64,000 nucleotides of DNA from JAPPHA01 sp965242975 (GTDB lineage Bacteria; Pseudomonadota; Alphaproteobacteria; Rhodobacterales; Rhodobacteraceae). The DNA is taken from the NCBI GenBank assembly GCA_965242975.1, contig CBDETS010000007.1:2604001-2668000 (forward strand). The letters run 5' to 3'. Shown here one piece after another: positions 9,357 to 18,825 of the stretch. A model generated the notes under the pieces. It saw only the letters and a list, made by a program, of their open reading frames with translations, was not told where the DNA came from and did no database searches. Both the position numbers and the translations under genes were made by a program. Every line of letters starts with the position of its first letter. The first letter of the stretch is position 1.

Positions 9357-10259
9357 GTGGAAATGGGCCGGGCTCAACCAAGAATGCCGACCAAACCGAG
9401 TAATCATGCATTAACGGGTGTCTCCCTGATTTTTTTGGCAATGTTGGTCGCGACGCTTGCCGACGTTCTTGTGAAATCGATGTCCGTGTCGGTCTCCGAG
9501 GCGCAGTTGATGTTCCTGAGGAGCGTGTCGGGCCTTGTTTTGGTGTTTGCCTTGATGTCGGTTCGGCACACAAGAAAGCGAACCGCACTCGTGAATTTCG
9601 GTCAGATAAAGCTTCACGTTATCCGATCGATCATTTGGTGCCTTTCGGTTTACCTGATGTTTGTCGCTCTCTATTCAGCGCCCCTCGCGGATGTGAGCGT
9701 GCTTCTTTTGACAGAGTCGCTTTTTATCATACCGTTGGCTGCATATTTCCTGGGCGAAACGCTGACGCGTTCGAGGATTTGGGTCATCGTTCTTATGTTG
9801 TCTGGAACGACATGCATACTGTTTCAGGACTTTACAGGACAGTTGCAACTGTCACCCAAGGGATGGATCGCGGCCCTTGGCGCGGCGTTTCTCGGAGCCG
9901 TAATCTCCGTAATCCTGAAATCGATGGCGAATAAGGACGAACTTCTGGAGTTCCTGTTCTATTCGTCCATCGTCGGAAGTGTGATGTTCTGTTTTCCGGC
10001 ACTCTTGAATTGGCAATCAGTCTCTGCTCCCGCCTTCGCGGTCATAACGGTCATGACTGTTTGCCTGCTCGTGACGCAGGCATTGATTGTGCAGGCATTT
10101 CGCTATGCCGACGCCATGGTGCTCACTCCGTTTTTCTCCGTTTCGGTCCCCTTCGGGGTTATCGCCGGATGGCTTGTGTTCAGTGAAGTGCCGAGCTGGC
10201 TTTTCTGGCCGGGCTGTATCGTGATCGTGCTTGCTGCGCTGTTGACCGAAAGGGAGTGA
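9357..10259 (+). CDS. EamA/DMT-superfamily permease
   Basis: The 300-aa protein has about ten hydrophobic segments in two five-helix repeats, the hallmark of EamA-type drug/metabolite transporters (for example TGVSLIFLAMLVATLADVLV at the N terminus and a final helix WPGCIVIVLAALLTERE). The family exports amino acids, nucleosides or small metabolites across the inner membrane. The start is GTG 9357 (MEMGRAQ) or ATG 9363; both give the same topology. It lies 668 bp upstream of fdhA in the same direction, so a shared transcript is not evident. Its base composition is slightly more A+T-rich than its neighbours. The substrate is unknown. Confidence 0.85.
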   Translation: MEMGRAQPRMPTKPSNHALTGVSLIFLAMLVATLADVLVKSMSVSVSEAQLMFLRSVSGLVLVFALMSVRHTRKRTALVNFGQIKLHVIRSIIWCLSVYLMFVALYSAPLADVSVLLLTESLFIIPLAAYFLGETLTRSRIWVIVLMLSGTTCILFQDFTGQLQLSPKGWIAALGAAFLGAVISVILKSMANKDELLEFLFYSSIVGSVMFCFPALLNWQSVSAPAFAVITVMTVCLLVTQALIVQAFRYADAMVLTPFFSVSVPFGVIAGWLVFSEVPSWLFWPGCIVIVLAALLTERE

Positions 10260-10927
10260 CCGAAATTTCCTTTCTGAAGGTCCGGGCAGCGGTTTTCCGA
10301 GCGCTTTCGACCGCCCTCGACCGCCATTGACGGTTTCCACCGAGTAGGCCAAACGCTCGTCCTTCGATCAGTAAACGTGGGTGTGGGTCCATGCCGAAGA
10401 ACAGAACCGGAATGACAAGCCTGGACGACATTCCGCGCCAACACCGCGGTGGCCGCCGGGACAACGATGGGAACGCTGCCACATGTTCTGACGTGGGCCA
10501 GGAATGCCGGGATTTCATGACCTTTTCCGTCAATCCTCAAGCATTGGCATGAGCTTGCCGATGAGAACGGGAGCAGGTTCACGCACATTTGTACTTTTGA
10601 AACCGACCGGTAACGAATCGGACTGAACGACAATTCACTGCTCCACGTCGTCTTCGTTGAAGGGCGGAGAATCGCGGGATGAACGATCAACAGGATTGAG
10701 ACGGGCTGTACGTTGCCATGAAATCCGTCTGAAACATTGTTGGAGATGCGAAAACACCGTCTCGTCTCGTCGACGGGCCGTTCGATTGAGGCGCCGCGGC
10801 AAGACGGTGCAGGGTACCCATGTTTCCCGAGCGCATGGGATCGGTACATGCGAATTGCGCCCCGTTGACAATTCGTTGTAGGAGATTCCCGGAATCGCAC
10901 CGAACGACAGAGAATTGCAGGGACACC
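10260..10927. other. Intergenic, permease / fdhA
   Basis: 668 bp with no gene I can support. Several overlapping short open frames on both strands have no recognisable family. The fdhA promoter must lie here; a TTGACA occurs near 10864 but lacks a good -10 partner. Confidence 0.35.
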
Positions 10928-13717
10928 ATGCCGGACACCAAGTTCATTCTCGATGACGTTGCCGTCACCGCCAAAGCCGGTGAGACCATCTGGGATGTGG
11001 CCAAGGGTCAAGGCACGCTGATCCCGCATCTCTGCCATGCCGACCAGCCCGGCTACCGATCCGACGGAAACTGCCGCGCGTGCATGGTTGAAATCGAAGG
11101 TGAACGGACGCTGGCAGCTTCGTGCATCAGAACGCCAACTGAGGGCATGGTCGTACGGACCGCAACCGACCGGGCCAAAAAGGCGCGCAGGTTGGTTGCC
11201 GAACTGCTCATGGCCGATCAACCCGATCGCGAAGTTGCTCATGACCGGTCGTCCCATTTCTGGGACATGGCCGATCTTCAGAGCGTTTCGGAATCCCGGT
11301 TCCCGGCCGTCGAATCGAGCCGCGTTCCCCTGCTCGACGACAGCCATGTGGCCATGAAGGTCAATCTCGATGCATGCATACATTGCAACCTGTGTGTACG
11401 TGCTTGCCGGGAAGTTCAGGTGAACGACGTCATTGGAATGTCGTGGCGTGGACACGACAGCCAGATCGTGTTCGACATGAACGACCCGATGGGTGCTTCG
11501 ACCTGCGTCGCTTGCGGCGAATGTGTTCAGGCCTGCCCGACCGGAGCCCTGATGCCTGCCTCCGTTGTCGACGCCAGACAGGCTGGTGACAGCCGTGATT
11601 TTGACCGGGCCGTGGACTCGGTCTGCCCGTACTGCGGTGTCGGGTGCCAGATCAGCCTGAAGGTCAAGGACGAAAAAATCCTCTGGGTCGACGGGGCCCA
11701 CGGGCCCGCCAATGAACAGCGCCTCTGCGTGAAGGGACGTTTCGGCTTCGACTACGTGAACCATGAGCACCGGCTTACCCGTCCTCTCATTCGTCGTCCC
11801 GGCATTCCGAAACGTCTCGATGTCGACCCGGCGAATCCCTTGAAGCACTTTCGCGAGGCCAGTTGGGAGGAAGCCCTGGATGCCGCGGCCGGGGGGCTGG
11901 CTGGAATTCGAGACAAGCATGGCGGACGGGCGGTCGCCGGATTCGGATCGGCAAAGTGCACGAATGAAGAGGCCTACCTGTTCCAGAAGCTGATCCGTCA
12001 GGGATTCGGTCACAACAATGTCGACCACTGTACGCGCCTGTGCCATGCGTCCTCGGTTGCGGCCCTCATGGAAAACATCGGCTCCGGGGCAGTTACGGCG
12101 ACGTTCAATGAAATCGAAAACGCGGATGTCGCGATCGTAATCGGTGCCAACCCGGTCGAAAACCATCCGGTCGCGGCGACATATTTCAAGCAGTTTTCCA
12201 AGCGCGGCGGCAAACTGATCGTGATGGATCCCCGAGGTCAGGCACTGAAGCGTCACGCATCACACATGCTTCAGTTCCGTCCGGGTACGGATGTCTCGAT
12301 GTTGAACGCGATCATGAACGTGATCGTCGAGGAAGAATTGTACGATCGCCAATATATCAGCGCTTACACAGAGAACTGGGAGGCGCAGAAAGCACATCTG
12401 GCCGGATTCCCGCCGGAGAAGATGGAGAAGACCTGCGGCATACCTGCAGACGTCCTGAGAGACGTCGCCCGGACCTTTGCACGTGCACAGGCCGCGATGA
12501 TCTTCTGGGGCATGGGAATCTCCCAGCATGTTCACGGCACCGACAATTCACGTTGCCTGATCTCGCTCGCTCTCATGACCGGCCAGGTCGGGCGTCCCGG
12601 GACCGGGCTTCATCCCCTTAGAGGCCAGAACAACGTGCAGGGGGCGTCCGACGCCGGGTTGATCCCGATGTTCCTCCCGGATTACCAGAGCGTTGCGATC
12701 GACGACGTCAGGAAGAGTTTCACCGACACCTGGAATTCCGGGGATTTTTCGAACGAGCCGGGTCTGACCGTCGTGGAGATCATGGACGCCGTGCATGCCG
12801 GAGACATCCGCGGAATGTATGTCCTCGGCGAGAATCCGGCGATGTCCGATCCCGACCTCGAACATGCGCGCGCCGCACTGGCCAAGCTGGATCATCTCGT
12901 GGTTCAGGATATTTTCCTCACGGAAACCGCGAACTTTGCGGATGTCATTCTCCCGGCTTCGGCTTTCGTGGAAAAATCCGGAACTGTCACCAACACAAAC
13001 CGCCAGATCCAGATGGGGCGTCCAGCCGTTGCGCCTCCAGGCGAGGCTCGGGAGGACTGGGCGATCATCGTTGACCTGGCCAAGGGACTGGGTCTTCCCT
13101 GGACGTACGCGCACCCCTCGGAGGTGTTTGCGGAAATGAAGCGGAACATGCGTTCGCTCGACAACATCACCTGGGAACGGCTTGAGCAGCAGAACGCGGT
13201 GACTTATCCGACCGAGTCGTTCGACGACCCGGGTCAGCCGATCGTGTTCGGGGACGGATTCCCCCGACCGGAAGGTCGGGGAAAGTTCACGCCGGCCGGA
13301 ATCGTGCCTCCCGACGATCTTCCCGACGAGGACTACCCGATGATCCTGACCACCGGGCGGCAACTCGAGCACTGGCACACGGGCTCGATGACACGCCGCG
13401 CCCGGGTTCTCGACGCGATCGAGCCGGAAGCAAGTTGCTCGCTTAACCCGAGAACGCTCAGGCAGCTGGGAGTCGCGGCGGGCGACCATGTCAGGATTTC
13501 GACCAAGCGCGGGTCGATCACGATCATGGCACGGGAAGATCGGGCGGTTTCCGAAGACATGGTTTTCGTTCCCTTCGCCTATGTTGAAGCGGCGGCCAAT
13601 GTCCTGACCAACCCTGCGCTCGATCCGTTCGGCAAGATTCCGGAGTTCAAATTTTCCGCGGCCAGGGTGGAGCCGGCAAAATCTACGGTAACGTCAGGAA
13701 ACGTCAGTGCTGGATGA
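10928..13717 (+). CDS. fdhA: Formate dehydrogenase alpha subunit, molybdopterin type
   Basis: The 929-aa protein is the catalytic subunit of a soluble formate dehydrogenase, oxidising formate to CO2 at a Mo/W bis-MGD centre. In order it has a 2Fe-2S ferredoxin domain (residues ~1-80, CHADQPGYRSDGNCRAC), a His/Cys linker domain, two 4Fe-4S clusters (CIHCNLCVRAC and CVACGECVQACP), a further 4Fe-4S site at the start of the Mo domain (CPYCGVGCQI), the catalytic region HCTRLCHASSV with cysteine in the Sec/Cys ligand position, and the C-terminal dinucleotide-binding domain. ATG 10928 (MPDTKFILDD) follows AGGGA by a short gap; the open frame to 10820 adds an unconserved leader. No diaphorase, gamma subunit or fdhD is adjacent. 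Confidence 0.93.
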   Translation: MPDTKFILDDVAVTAKAGETIWDVAKGQGTLIPHLCHADQPGYRSDGNCRACMVEIEGERTLAASCIRTPTEGMVVRTATDRAKKARRLVAELLMADQPDREVAHDRSSHFWDMADLQSVSESRFPAVESSRVPLLDDSHVAMKVNLDACIHCNLCVRACREVQVNDVIGMSWRGHDSQIVFDMNDPMGASTCVACGECVQACPTGALMPASVVDARQAGDSRDFDRAVDSVCPYCGVGCQISLKVKDEKILWVDGAHGPANEQRLCVKGRFGFDYVNHEHRLTRPLIRRPGIPKRLDVDPANPLKHFREASWEEALDAAAGGLAGIRDKHGGRAVAGFGSAKCTNEEAYLFQKLIRQGFGHNNVDHCTRLCHASSVAALMENIGSGAVTATFNEIENADVAIVIGANPVENHPVAATYFKQFSKRGGKLIVMDPRGQALKRHASHMLQFRPGTDVSMLNAIMNVIVEEELYDRQYISAYTENWEAQKAHLAGFPPEKMEKTCGIPADVLRDVARTFARAQAAMIFWGMGISQHVHGTDNSRCLISLALMTGQVGRPGTGLHPLRGQNNVQGASDAGLIPMFLPDYQSVAIDDVRKSFTDTWNSGDFSNEPGLTVVEIMDAVHAGDIRGMYVLGENPAMSDPDLEHARAALAKLDHLVVQDIFLTETANFADVILPASAFVEKSGTVTNTNRQIQMGRPAVAPPGEAREDWAIIVDLAKGLGLPWTYAHPSEVFAEMKRNMRSLDNITWERLEQQNAVTYPTESFDDPGQPIVFGDGFPRPEGRGKFTPAGIVPPDDLPDEDYPMILTTGRQLEHWHTGSMTRRARVLDAIEPEASCSLNPRTLRQLGVAAGDHVRISTKRGSITIMAREDRAVSEDMVFVPFAYVEAAANVLTNPALDPFGKIPEFKFSAARVEPAKSTVTSGNVSAG

Positions 13718-14759
13718 CGGAGAGATCCGACTTGAATTACGTTTGACATCTACTGAGCTCCGCCCACCAAATTGCCGCCTTGAAGTCCAGATTTCTCGAA
13801 ATGCAACGCCGGGACCTGGTGGGATGGTGGGGTTCGCGCCATCGAGGGCGCGAATGCGCAATCCCGCTCGATGTTCCGGCATCTCGGCATGGGTGCCGAG
13901 GGCAAGGCCAGCCTTGCGAACCTGAGCGACCGGCGAATCCCACAGGTCGCGAATCGTGTCGCGGGAAAAATGGCGCCCGGCCCATTTCAGAACTCGCCAA
14001 CCGGCGGGGTTGAAGTACCTGTCGTCAAGGCAAACGACAGGACGAGGAAAGGAGGCTTCGCTGTTGGCGGAGATTGCAGGAAAGTAACTGAACATTCCGT
14101 GGACCGCATCGTCGAGTGTAGCACCACGATAAAGTCGAAACTCCTGTGTTTCTCCCGTGTTGTTCCGCTCCTTGAGTTGCGGGTCTTCGGCCAGCGGCCC
14201 GCCGGTGACACTCAGAAAAGCCCCCGGAACTTTGCCGTCAAGCGCCTCACGCGGATCAAGAGGGTCGTACCGGAAGCTGTCCGCAACCACGATCACGGTG
14301 TCGAGCACCCACTTTCGTTCGTTGTGAATCTTCTGGCCGCTGCCGAACGCGATCACGGAACCGACATCAAGATGCATCAGACCGCGTTTGTTGCGCGCAA
14401 GCTGGCTGCAGTTCGAATAAATGAAGCAATCGCCGAAGATGAACGGATCCGTGTTGTGCAGGCCCCGGTAGGTGTTCTTCGGAAACCGGTAAGCTCCCAC
14501 AGGTAACGGGGATCGTATGGACCGCGGTTCGGTGGTTCAAAGGAGGGAATGACTCGCGATTCCGCTTCCCATTTGCCCCACGCGCGCAGCTTGCCGGAAT
14601 GCCTGCTGCCATCCCTGTCGATCCCCACTCGCCAAAGAACTGCATGAATTTCCGCCTGTGGCTGTCACGGAACCTGTGCCGACCGATCCTGCCGTTACGG
14701 TCTGGTTCGTGCTCATATCCCGGATGCGAAAACTGAACGAAGCAGCGCTTATCGGCCAT
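13694..14759 (-). pseudogene. Conserved hypothetical gene broken by two frameshifts
   Basis: Three reading frames join into one plausible protein. Frame 1, from ATG 14757-14759, gives MADKRCFVQFSHPGYEHEPD to about HRRKFM. Frame 2 gives GKLRAWGKWEAESRVIPSFE up to DPRYLWE (about 14500). Frame 3, to the stop at 13694, gives AYRFPKNTYRGLHNTDPFIF and the rest. Both jumps are in the same direction, equal to one missing base each, at about 14640 and 14500. I do not know the family function; the segments look like a conserved bacterial family with an HPG-E-H start and NTDPF-FG core. It overlaps its upstream neighbour by 11 bp, so the two formed an operon. The last 24 bp overlap fdhA. Sequencing error is the alternative to decay. 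Confidence 0.6.
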
Positions 14760-15561
14760 CCCGATATACCTCCAGCACCAGTTCGCCTGCCTCTCGCTTC
14801 TGGCTGGCAGCGAGCGTCCCGAAAGGTATTTGAGCCGCGGCTCCAAAGACAAGCAGCGACAGTTCCCCACCCACTTCGTACCACCGTACGCGAATTTCAT
14901 ACGGCCGGGAACGAAAACGGCCGTCACCTGTCCGCTGGAAGGCGTGCATCACACTCCAATCGGTGACCGGTGCGAACTCGATGCGCGCAAGGTGGGCCCT
15001 TGCCACCGACAGCGCCACGACCTGCGGCCGCAACTCTTCCAGGAGTACGTGCCAGAGCGGACCGCCGTCGGCTTCGAGAGCCCCACGATCGGAATCGCTC
15101 AGCTGACTCCACGTCGGATCCGTCGCCACGGGCGAGCCGATGTCCGTATGGAGCGCCATCGAGGCACTGCCTTCATAGTAGCTCGCCCCCATGCTGCTGG
15201 GCAGTGGCTCGAAGGCGTTGAACCACCGGCGGTACGGTTCGGTGCGATAGTAGGCAGACATCGCGGCGAGATAGCGGGGCGGTTCACGGCAGTGGCCGTT
15301 CGCCGCGAAAGGAAAATGCCGGAACGGTTCACCATCGGGGAACTCGTTCAGCGAGGGGTTCAACCCGACCGTCACCGCGCGGAGCGGCGAAACTTGATAT
15401 GCGTCGAGGTCGCCAAAGAACAGAATCGGCATGGCCTGCGTAACCCGGGAAGTTCGGTCCGCGGCACGATCGAATGCTTCCCACGCCAACGTGACCGGCC
15501 AGGAAAGGATTTGCCCGCGCGCTCGTGCAATGGAGCCTTTGGAAGGCGGATGGTCCTTCAT
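14749..15561 (-). CDS. Hypothetical protein with GLNPS motif (possible uracil-DNA-glycosylase-like fold)
   Basis: The 270-aa cytosolic protein has no signal peptide or TM. I do not recognise it with certainty. Around residue 68 it has AVTVGLNPSLNEFP, which resembles the G-[IL]-N-P-[GS] active-site loop of the UDG superfamily. Later segments TDIGSPVATDPTWSQL and QVVALSVARAHLARI could be a substrate loop and a core strand. The start is ATG 15559-15561 with GGGAGA upstream. Its stop overlaps the start of the frameshifted gene downstream, so they were co-translated. A role in nucleic-acid modification or defence would fit the surroundings but is only a guess. Confidence 0.6.
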   Translation of the reverse strand: MKDHPPSKGSIARARGQILSWPVTLAWEAFDRAADRTSRVTQAMPILFFGDLDAYQVSPLRAVTVGLNPSLNEFPDGEPFRHFPFAANGHCREPPRYLAAMSAYYRTEPYRRWFNAFEPLPSSMGASYYEGSASMALHTDIGSPVATDPTWSQLSDSDRGALEADGGPLWHVLLEELRPQVVALSVARAHLARIEFAPVTDWSVMHAFQRTGDGRFRSRPYEIRVRWYEVGGELSLLVFGAAAQIPFGTLAASQKREAGELVLEVYRDGR

Positions 15562-15950
15562 GCGGGGATGTCTCCCGTTCGGGAATCTTGCGATCGAGGA
15601 TTGCCCGAGTCGTGCCTCAACACGTCAAAGGCGTAGGGAGTTCAGGATTCGGAATTCGCGTACCTCTGCCACTTGCGCCCGAGATAGCGGTCTCCGCAAA
15701 GAGAGTTTCGTGGCGTGCAATTCGATATTCCCAGGAGCCACAAGGGACTGTCGAGCTTCCATGAGGTCGGAGGCGTCATCGTTTTTCCGTGCGCACGCTG
15801 TCATTTCGAACGGCCCTTGGGATCCCAAGCGGTCCGGTGGGTCAGCGAACTCATCGCCTCATCTGCGGTGAAGTGCTCATCTGTCCGATAGGCTGCGGGC
15901 GGCAATGACGCCTTGGAAACATGGGAGAACTTGGCAGCAAGCAGCGAATC
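15562..15950. other. Intergenic, unknown-function pair / HTH antitoxin
   Basis: 389 bp with no supported gene. Short open frames on both strands show no family similarity. Confidence 0.35.
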
Positions 15951-16268
15951 TCACGCCGTCGCGCCGAGACCGTTCTTCGCCGCCAGCGTCAGCAGCTTTA
16001 GCGAGGGATCGCGCGGGCGCTTCTCACCGCGCTCCCACTGGCTCACCAGACCCGTAGTGACGTTGAGGTAACGGGCAAACACCGCTTGGCTTGCATTCTC
16101 GCGCAGCCGAAGCGCGCGAATATCCTCCGGCGCCATGTCCTCAACCGGCGTCAGGCACATCTCGTCGAAGACCTTCATCGTTTGCTTCGACATCACGCCC
16201 GCTTCGACCATGTCCATCGCCGCCTCGTGGGCGGCCGCCAGCGCTTCGCTCTTGTACTGCTTGGTCAT
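15951..16268 (-). CDS. HigA/RelB-type antitoxin with HTH domain
   Basis: The 105-aa protein has a lambda-repressor-like helix-turn-helix in its second half (ASQAVFARYLNVTTGLVSQW, then ERGEKRP). Its N-terminal helix (SEALAAAHEAAMDMVEAGVM) is typical of antitoxins paired with RelE-superfamily toxins. It should bind its own promoter and neutralise the cognate toxin. The toxin gene sits immediately upstream on the same strand, the usual toxin-first order of higBA loci, but is internally deleted, so this antitoxin appears to have outlived its toxin. The ATG at 16266-16268 lies within the toxin frame. Confidence 0.82.
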   Translation of the reverse strand: MTKQYKSEALAAAHEAAMDMVEAGVMSKQTMKVFDEMCLTPVEDMAPEDIRALRLRENASQAVFARYLNVTTGLVSQWERGEKRPRDPSLKLLTLAAKNGLGATA

Positions 16269-16573
16269 CGCATGTCACCTCGATAATCGTCCCGGTTGCC
16301 AGCATCGCAGCGAGGCTCGACGGGTCCAGCCTCAGGAATTCGTCTGCCAGCAGCCGAAAGGTCTCCGACTCTTTCCGACGCAGGTTGTCCCGTCCGCTCT
16401 TGGCGAATCCGTAAACGAAGACCGCCAGTTCTCCTTGGTGAAGCAGCACGATCGTGTGGAACCCACCAGAGCGGCCACCGCCCTTGCGCGCGATTCCCGA
16501 TCCTCTCGCGACGTGCGAAACGGGCAAAAGCCTTGGTTTTGAACGAACGCAATCCGCTTCCCGAGTGCATCAT
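16141..16573 (-). pseudogene. RelE-superfamily toxin remnant with internal deletion
   Basis: Two frames carry pieces of one toxin. The first (from 16573) has RSFKTKAFARFARRERI, a typical N terminus. The second, open to a stop at 16141, has GIARKGGGRSGGFHTIVLLH then LAVFVYGFAKSGRDNLRRKE, the conserved core of RelE/HigB-like mRNA interferases. Between RRERI and GIARK the ~25 residues normally present are missing and the frame changes, so an out-of-frame deletion of roughly 75-80 bp removed the region before the RNA-binding strands. The second frame also runs on into the antitoxin. The product should be inactive. Confidence 0.7.
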
Positions 16574-16632
16574 TCCTCATACGCAGACAAACACTTGGTG
16601 TTATATCAAGTAAGCCCCGAGGTACCGGGACC

Positions 16633-16818
16633 CTACACGTCATAGACCTTGTACCAAGGACAGTCGGAAACAAGCCCGACAATTTCGTCCCATATGTTGG
16701 GATGCTCGGACCAATTGTTCTGGTCAGGCGGAACGAGCAAGACCCGACGGATAATCCCACGTATGGTGGACGGACACATGCCGACGTCCTCTCCGATCAA
16801 CGGGGTCGCGTGGCGCAA
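16633..16818 (-). pseudogene. Possible AbiJ N-terminal-domain-like remnant
   Basis: A 61-codon frame ends NIWDEIVGLVSDCPWYKVYDV then a stop. The W-Y-x-V-Y-D pattern resembles the end of AbiJ_NTD4-type domains, where it is normally followed by the rest of an abortive-infection protein. Here the gene is cut short after YDV, so it is at best a fragment. The similarity is from memory of the motif and is weak. Confidence 0.3.
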
Positions 16819-16911
16819 GTCGTCGGGCGCGTCCTCCTGACCGGTGATCTCCGCACCCGCGCCGCGGCAGCCATGCCGGTCTGAATATCGATCGGCCCTT
16901 CAGCCTGTTCC

Positions 16912-18129
16912 CTACGCGATCGGCACAGTCCGCACATGCGCTTCGATCGCGTTGATCGCATCCGCGGTCAGCGGCAGGTTCTCCTTCTCTGCCTGCCAGT
17001 GCTCGTGGAAGCGCGTGACGGTGTCGCGTGCCGTTCGCAGAACCAGCCTCTCGGAAAGACCGGCTTTCGCGGCCAGGTGCGACAACTCGTCCTCCGAGAA
17101 CCCGGAGAATTTCTTGGTGCGGCTAAAAGTGAGTGCCGCTTTGTCGTCCTCGATATAGGCAATCGTCGAGACGAAATCGTAGCAAGGCGCGAGCGCCGCC
17201 TGCCTGCGATCAGGATAGATCAGCGACCAGTTCTTGAGGTGCATGTCGGCATTGCCGATCAGCGCATTGAAGGTCAGGCGCCGGACAAACTCCGCAATGT
17301 CGTTCTCGCCGCACTCTGCGGCCAGGACCTGCGCGATGTTGCGCTGGATTGCCTTCTTGTACTTGTCATCTGGATAGACACGAAAGACCTGCGCAAAATC
17401 CTCGATGTGGACAGTGGTGCCGTCCTCGAGCCGATCAAAGCGTTCGACGGCCAGCGCCTGACCTCCAACCTTGTTCATGCCCTCGGGCAGGTTGCTGATG
17501 TCGGAAACATCGATGAGCCTGATTGGCGGGACATCCATGCCGCACAGACGGGCGAGCGTCATCATCGAGAACTCGTTCTCGGGGACGGTATCGAACCGTT
17601 GCGCCGGCAGCTTGACAATCCAGGAGCCGCCAACCCCCTTGGCCGGTATTGCGAGGCCGCCTTGCCTGTCCCCAAAGGCCGAGAACTTCAACTGAACACC
17701 TGCCAGCGAGAACCGCAGCGCGTGCTCGCGATGCTCGTCATGATGATCGTCGCCATCATCAGCGTCAGGAGGCCATGCCTCACCGTCGGCAGGCCGAACG
17801 GTGACCGCACCTGGAAGGTCCTCGCCGAGAACCCAGAGAAGGAAGAATTCACGGACGGGCTTCACGCCCGCGCGCTCAGCCAGATAGTCCCGCATACGCC
17901 CTTCGGGCAGGAGATTGGAGAAGAACGGCAGCAGGTGCATGTTCTGCGTACCAAAGTCGGTCGTCAGTTCACCAAGCTCGCTTTTGAAGCCGAGGCTCAA
18001 AACTGGCCTGCCCGCATCCGCAACATACGCCTCGGAAAGGGCAAAGAGAGTGACATCACCACTGACCCGCGTCAGCGTTCCTATCGGCTCTCCATGGAGC
18101 AGGACTTCAAGGACACTGACATCAGCCAT
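16912..18129 (-). CDS. hipA: HipA-family serine/threonine kinase toxin
   Basis: The 405-aa protein is a full-length HipA toxin. HipA kinases phosphorylate a cytosolic target (GltX in E. coli) and can induce persistence. The N-subdomain (residues ~1-110) includes FFSNLLPEGRMRDYLAERAG, the family signature. The kinase core has an ATP-loop region (RFSLAGVQLKFSA), SWIVKLP with the catalytic-site lysine, the catalytic loop GNADMHLKNW and the metal-binding APCYDFVST. The start is ATG 18127-18129, overlapping the hipB stop by 8 bp; MVTI at 18141 is an alternative. An Asp/His-rich insert (ADDGDDHHDEHREH) near residue 130 is unusual. Toxin and antitoxin both look intact. Confidence 0.92.
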   Translation of the reverse strand: MADVSVLEVLLHGEPIGTLTRVSGDVTLFALSEAYVADAGRPVLSLGFKSELGELTTDFGTQNMHLLPFFSNLLPEGRMRDYLAERAGVKPVREFFLLWVLGEDLPGAVTVRPADGEAWPPDADDGDDHHDEHREHALRFSLAGVQLKFSAFGDRQGGLAIPAKGVGGSWIVKLPAQRFDTVPENEFSMMTLARLCGMDVPPIRLIDVSDISNLPEGMNKVGGQALAVERFDRLEDGTTVHIEDFAQVFRVYPDDKYKKAIQRNIAQVLAAECGENDIAEFVRRLTFNALIGNADMHLKNWSLIYPDRRQAALAPCYDFVSTIAYIEDDKAALTFSRTKKFSGFSEDELSHLAAKAGLSERLVLRTARDTVTRFHEHWQAEKENLPLTADAINAIEAHVRTVPIA

Positions 18130-18721
18130 GATCGTCACCATCCAGGCGGTAGGCGGGACGTGGCAAGGACGGCGCAGATGCTCCCGCCCGATGCGCCAAT
18201 GCGTTGCGCAACAAGCGCAACTGACTCTGCGCCTGCTTGACCGCTTCCAGATTGCGCGGATCGCCCAGGAACTCCCGCATCTTCGCCGACACTTCCTGCA
18301 CATGAACAAGATCATCAGCTGACAGCCTGAAATGCATCAACTCGCGTGCCCGGCGCTGAAACTCCTGAACGGGAATCTCGGAGAGCGTTTCACTGGGAAG
18401 CTCCGCTATCTGGTCTTCAAGGCGCCGCAACATGTTCGCGGCCTTGCGCGCGCTCCGAATGTCACGCCGGCCATCATCATCACCGCGGATGATCGCCCGA
18501 ACGGCAGACAGCTTCTTGCGCGGGATCAGCGTCAGCTCCAGGTCAAGGACACGTGCAAGCTCGACCAGGCTGGAAAGCCTCAGATCGACCACTCCGTTCT
18601 CGATCTTGGAGATGTGGCTCTGTGGAATCCCCGCCTTCGCGCTAAGCGCACGCTGAGAGAGCCCCTTGCGTTCCCGTGCGGCTTTCAGCGACTCTGCGAT
18701 GTGCTCCGTTGCATAACCCAT
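18122..18721 (-). CDS. hipB: HipB-type antitoxin/repressor, long form
   Basis: The 199-aa protein has an N-terminal XRE helix-turn-helix (residues ~10-65, KGLSQRALSAKAGIPQSHIS, KIENG) that binds the operator and HipA. Classical HipB is ~88 aa; here a helical C-terminal extension of ~110 residues (RSARKAANMLRRLEDQIAEL onward) has no recognised domain and may contact HipA or oligomerise. It is the first gene of the hipBA operon and overlaps hipA. An inverted repeat with 8-bp spacing lies about 105 bp upstream. The region just upstream is strongly A+T-rich. Confidence 0.87.
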   Translation of the reverse strand: MGYATEHIAESLKAARERKGLSQRALSAKAGIPQSHISKIENGVVDLRLSSLVELARVLDLELTLIPRKKLSAVRAIIRGDDDGRRDIRSARKAANMLRRLEDQIAELPSETLSEIPVQEFQRRARELMHFRLSADDLVHVQEVSAKMREFLGDPRNLEAVKQAQSQLRLLRNALAHRAGASAPSLPRPAYRLDGDDHG

Positions 18722-18825
18722 GATCTATCTTTCCACATCACCTATGTTCCATGATATATATAAGCCGATCAAACATTCAAACTCACTTCAATTATTGAGG
18801 CAGATTTCTATATCATCTCGAGAAC

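Noticed and set aside
10103..12256. 717-codon minus-strand open frame opposite the permease end and fdhA
   Set aside because: It lies mainly antisense to fdhA, has no recognisable domains, and is explained by the G+C-rich codon bias of the real gene.
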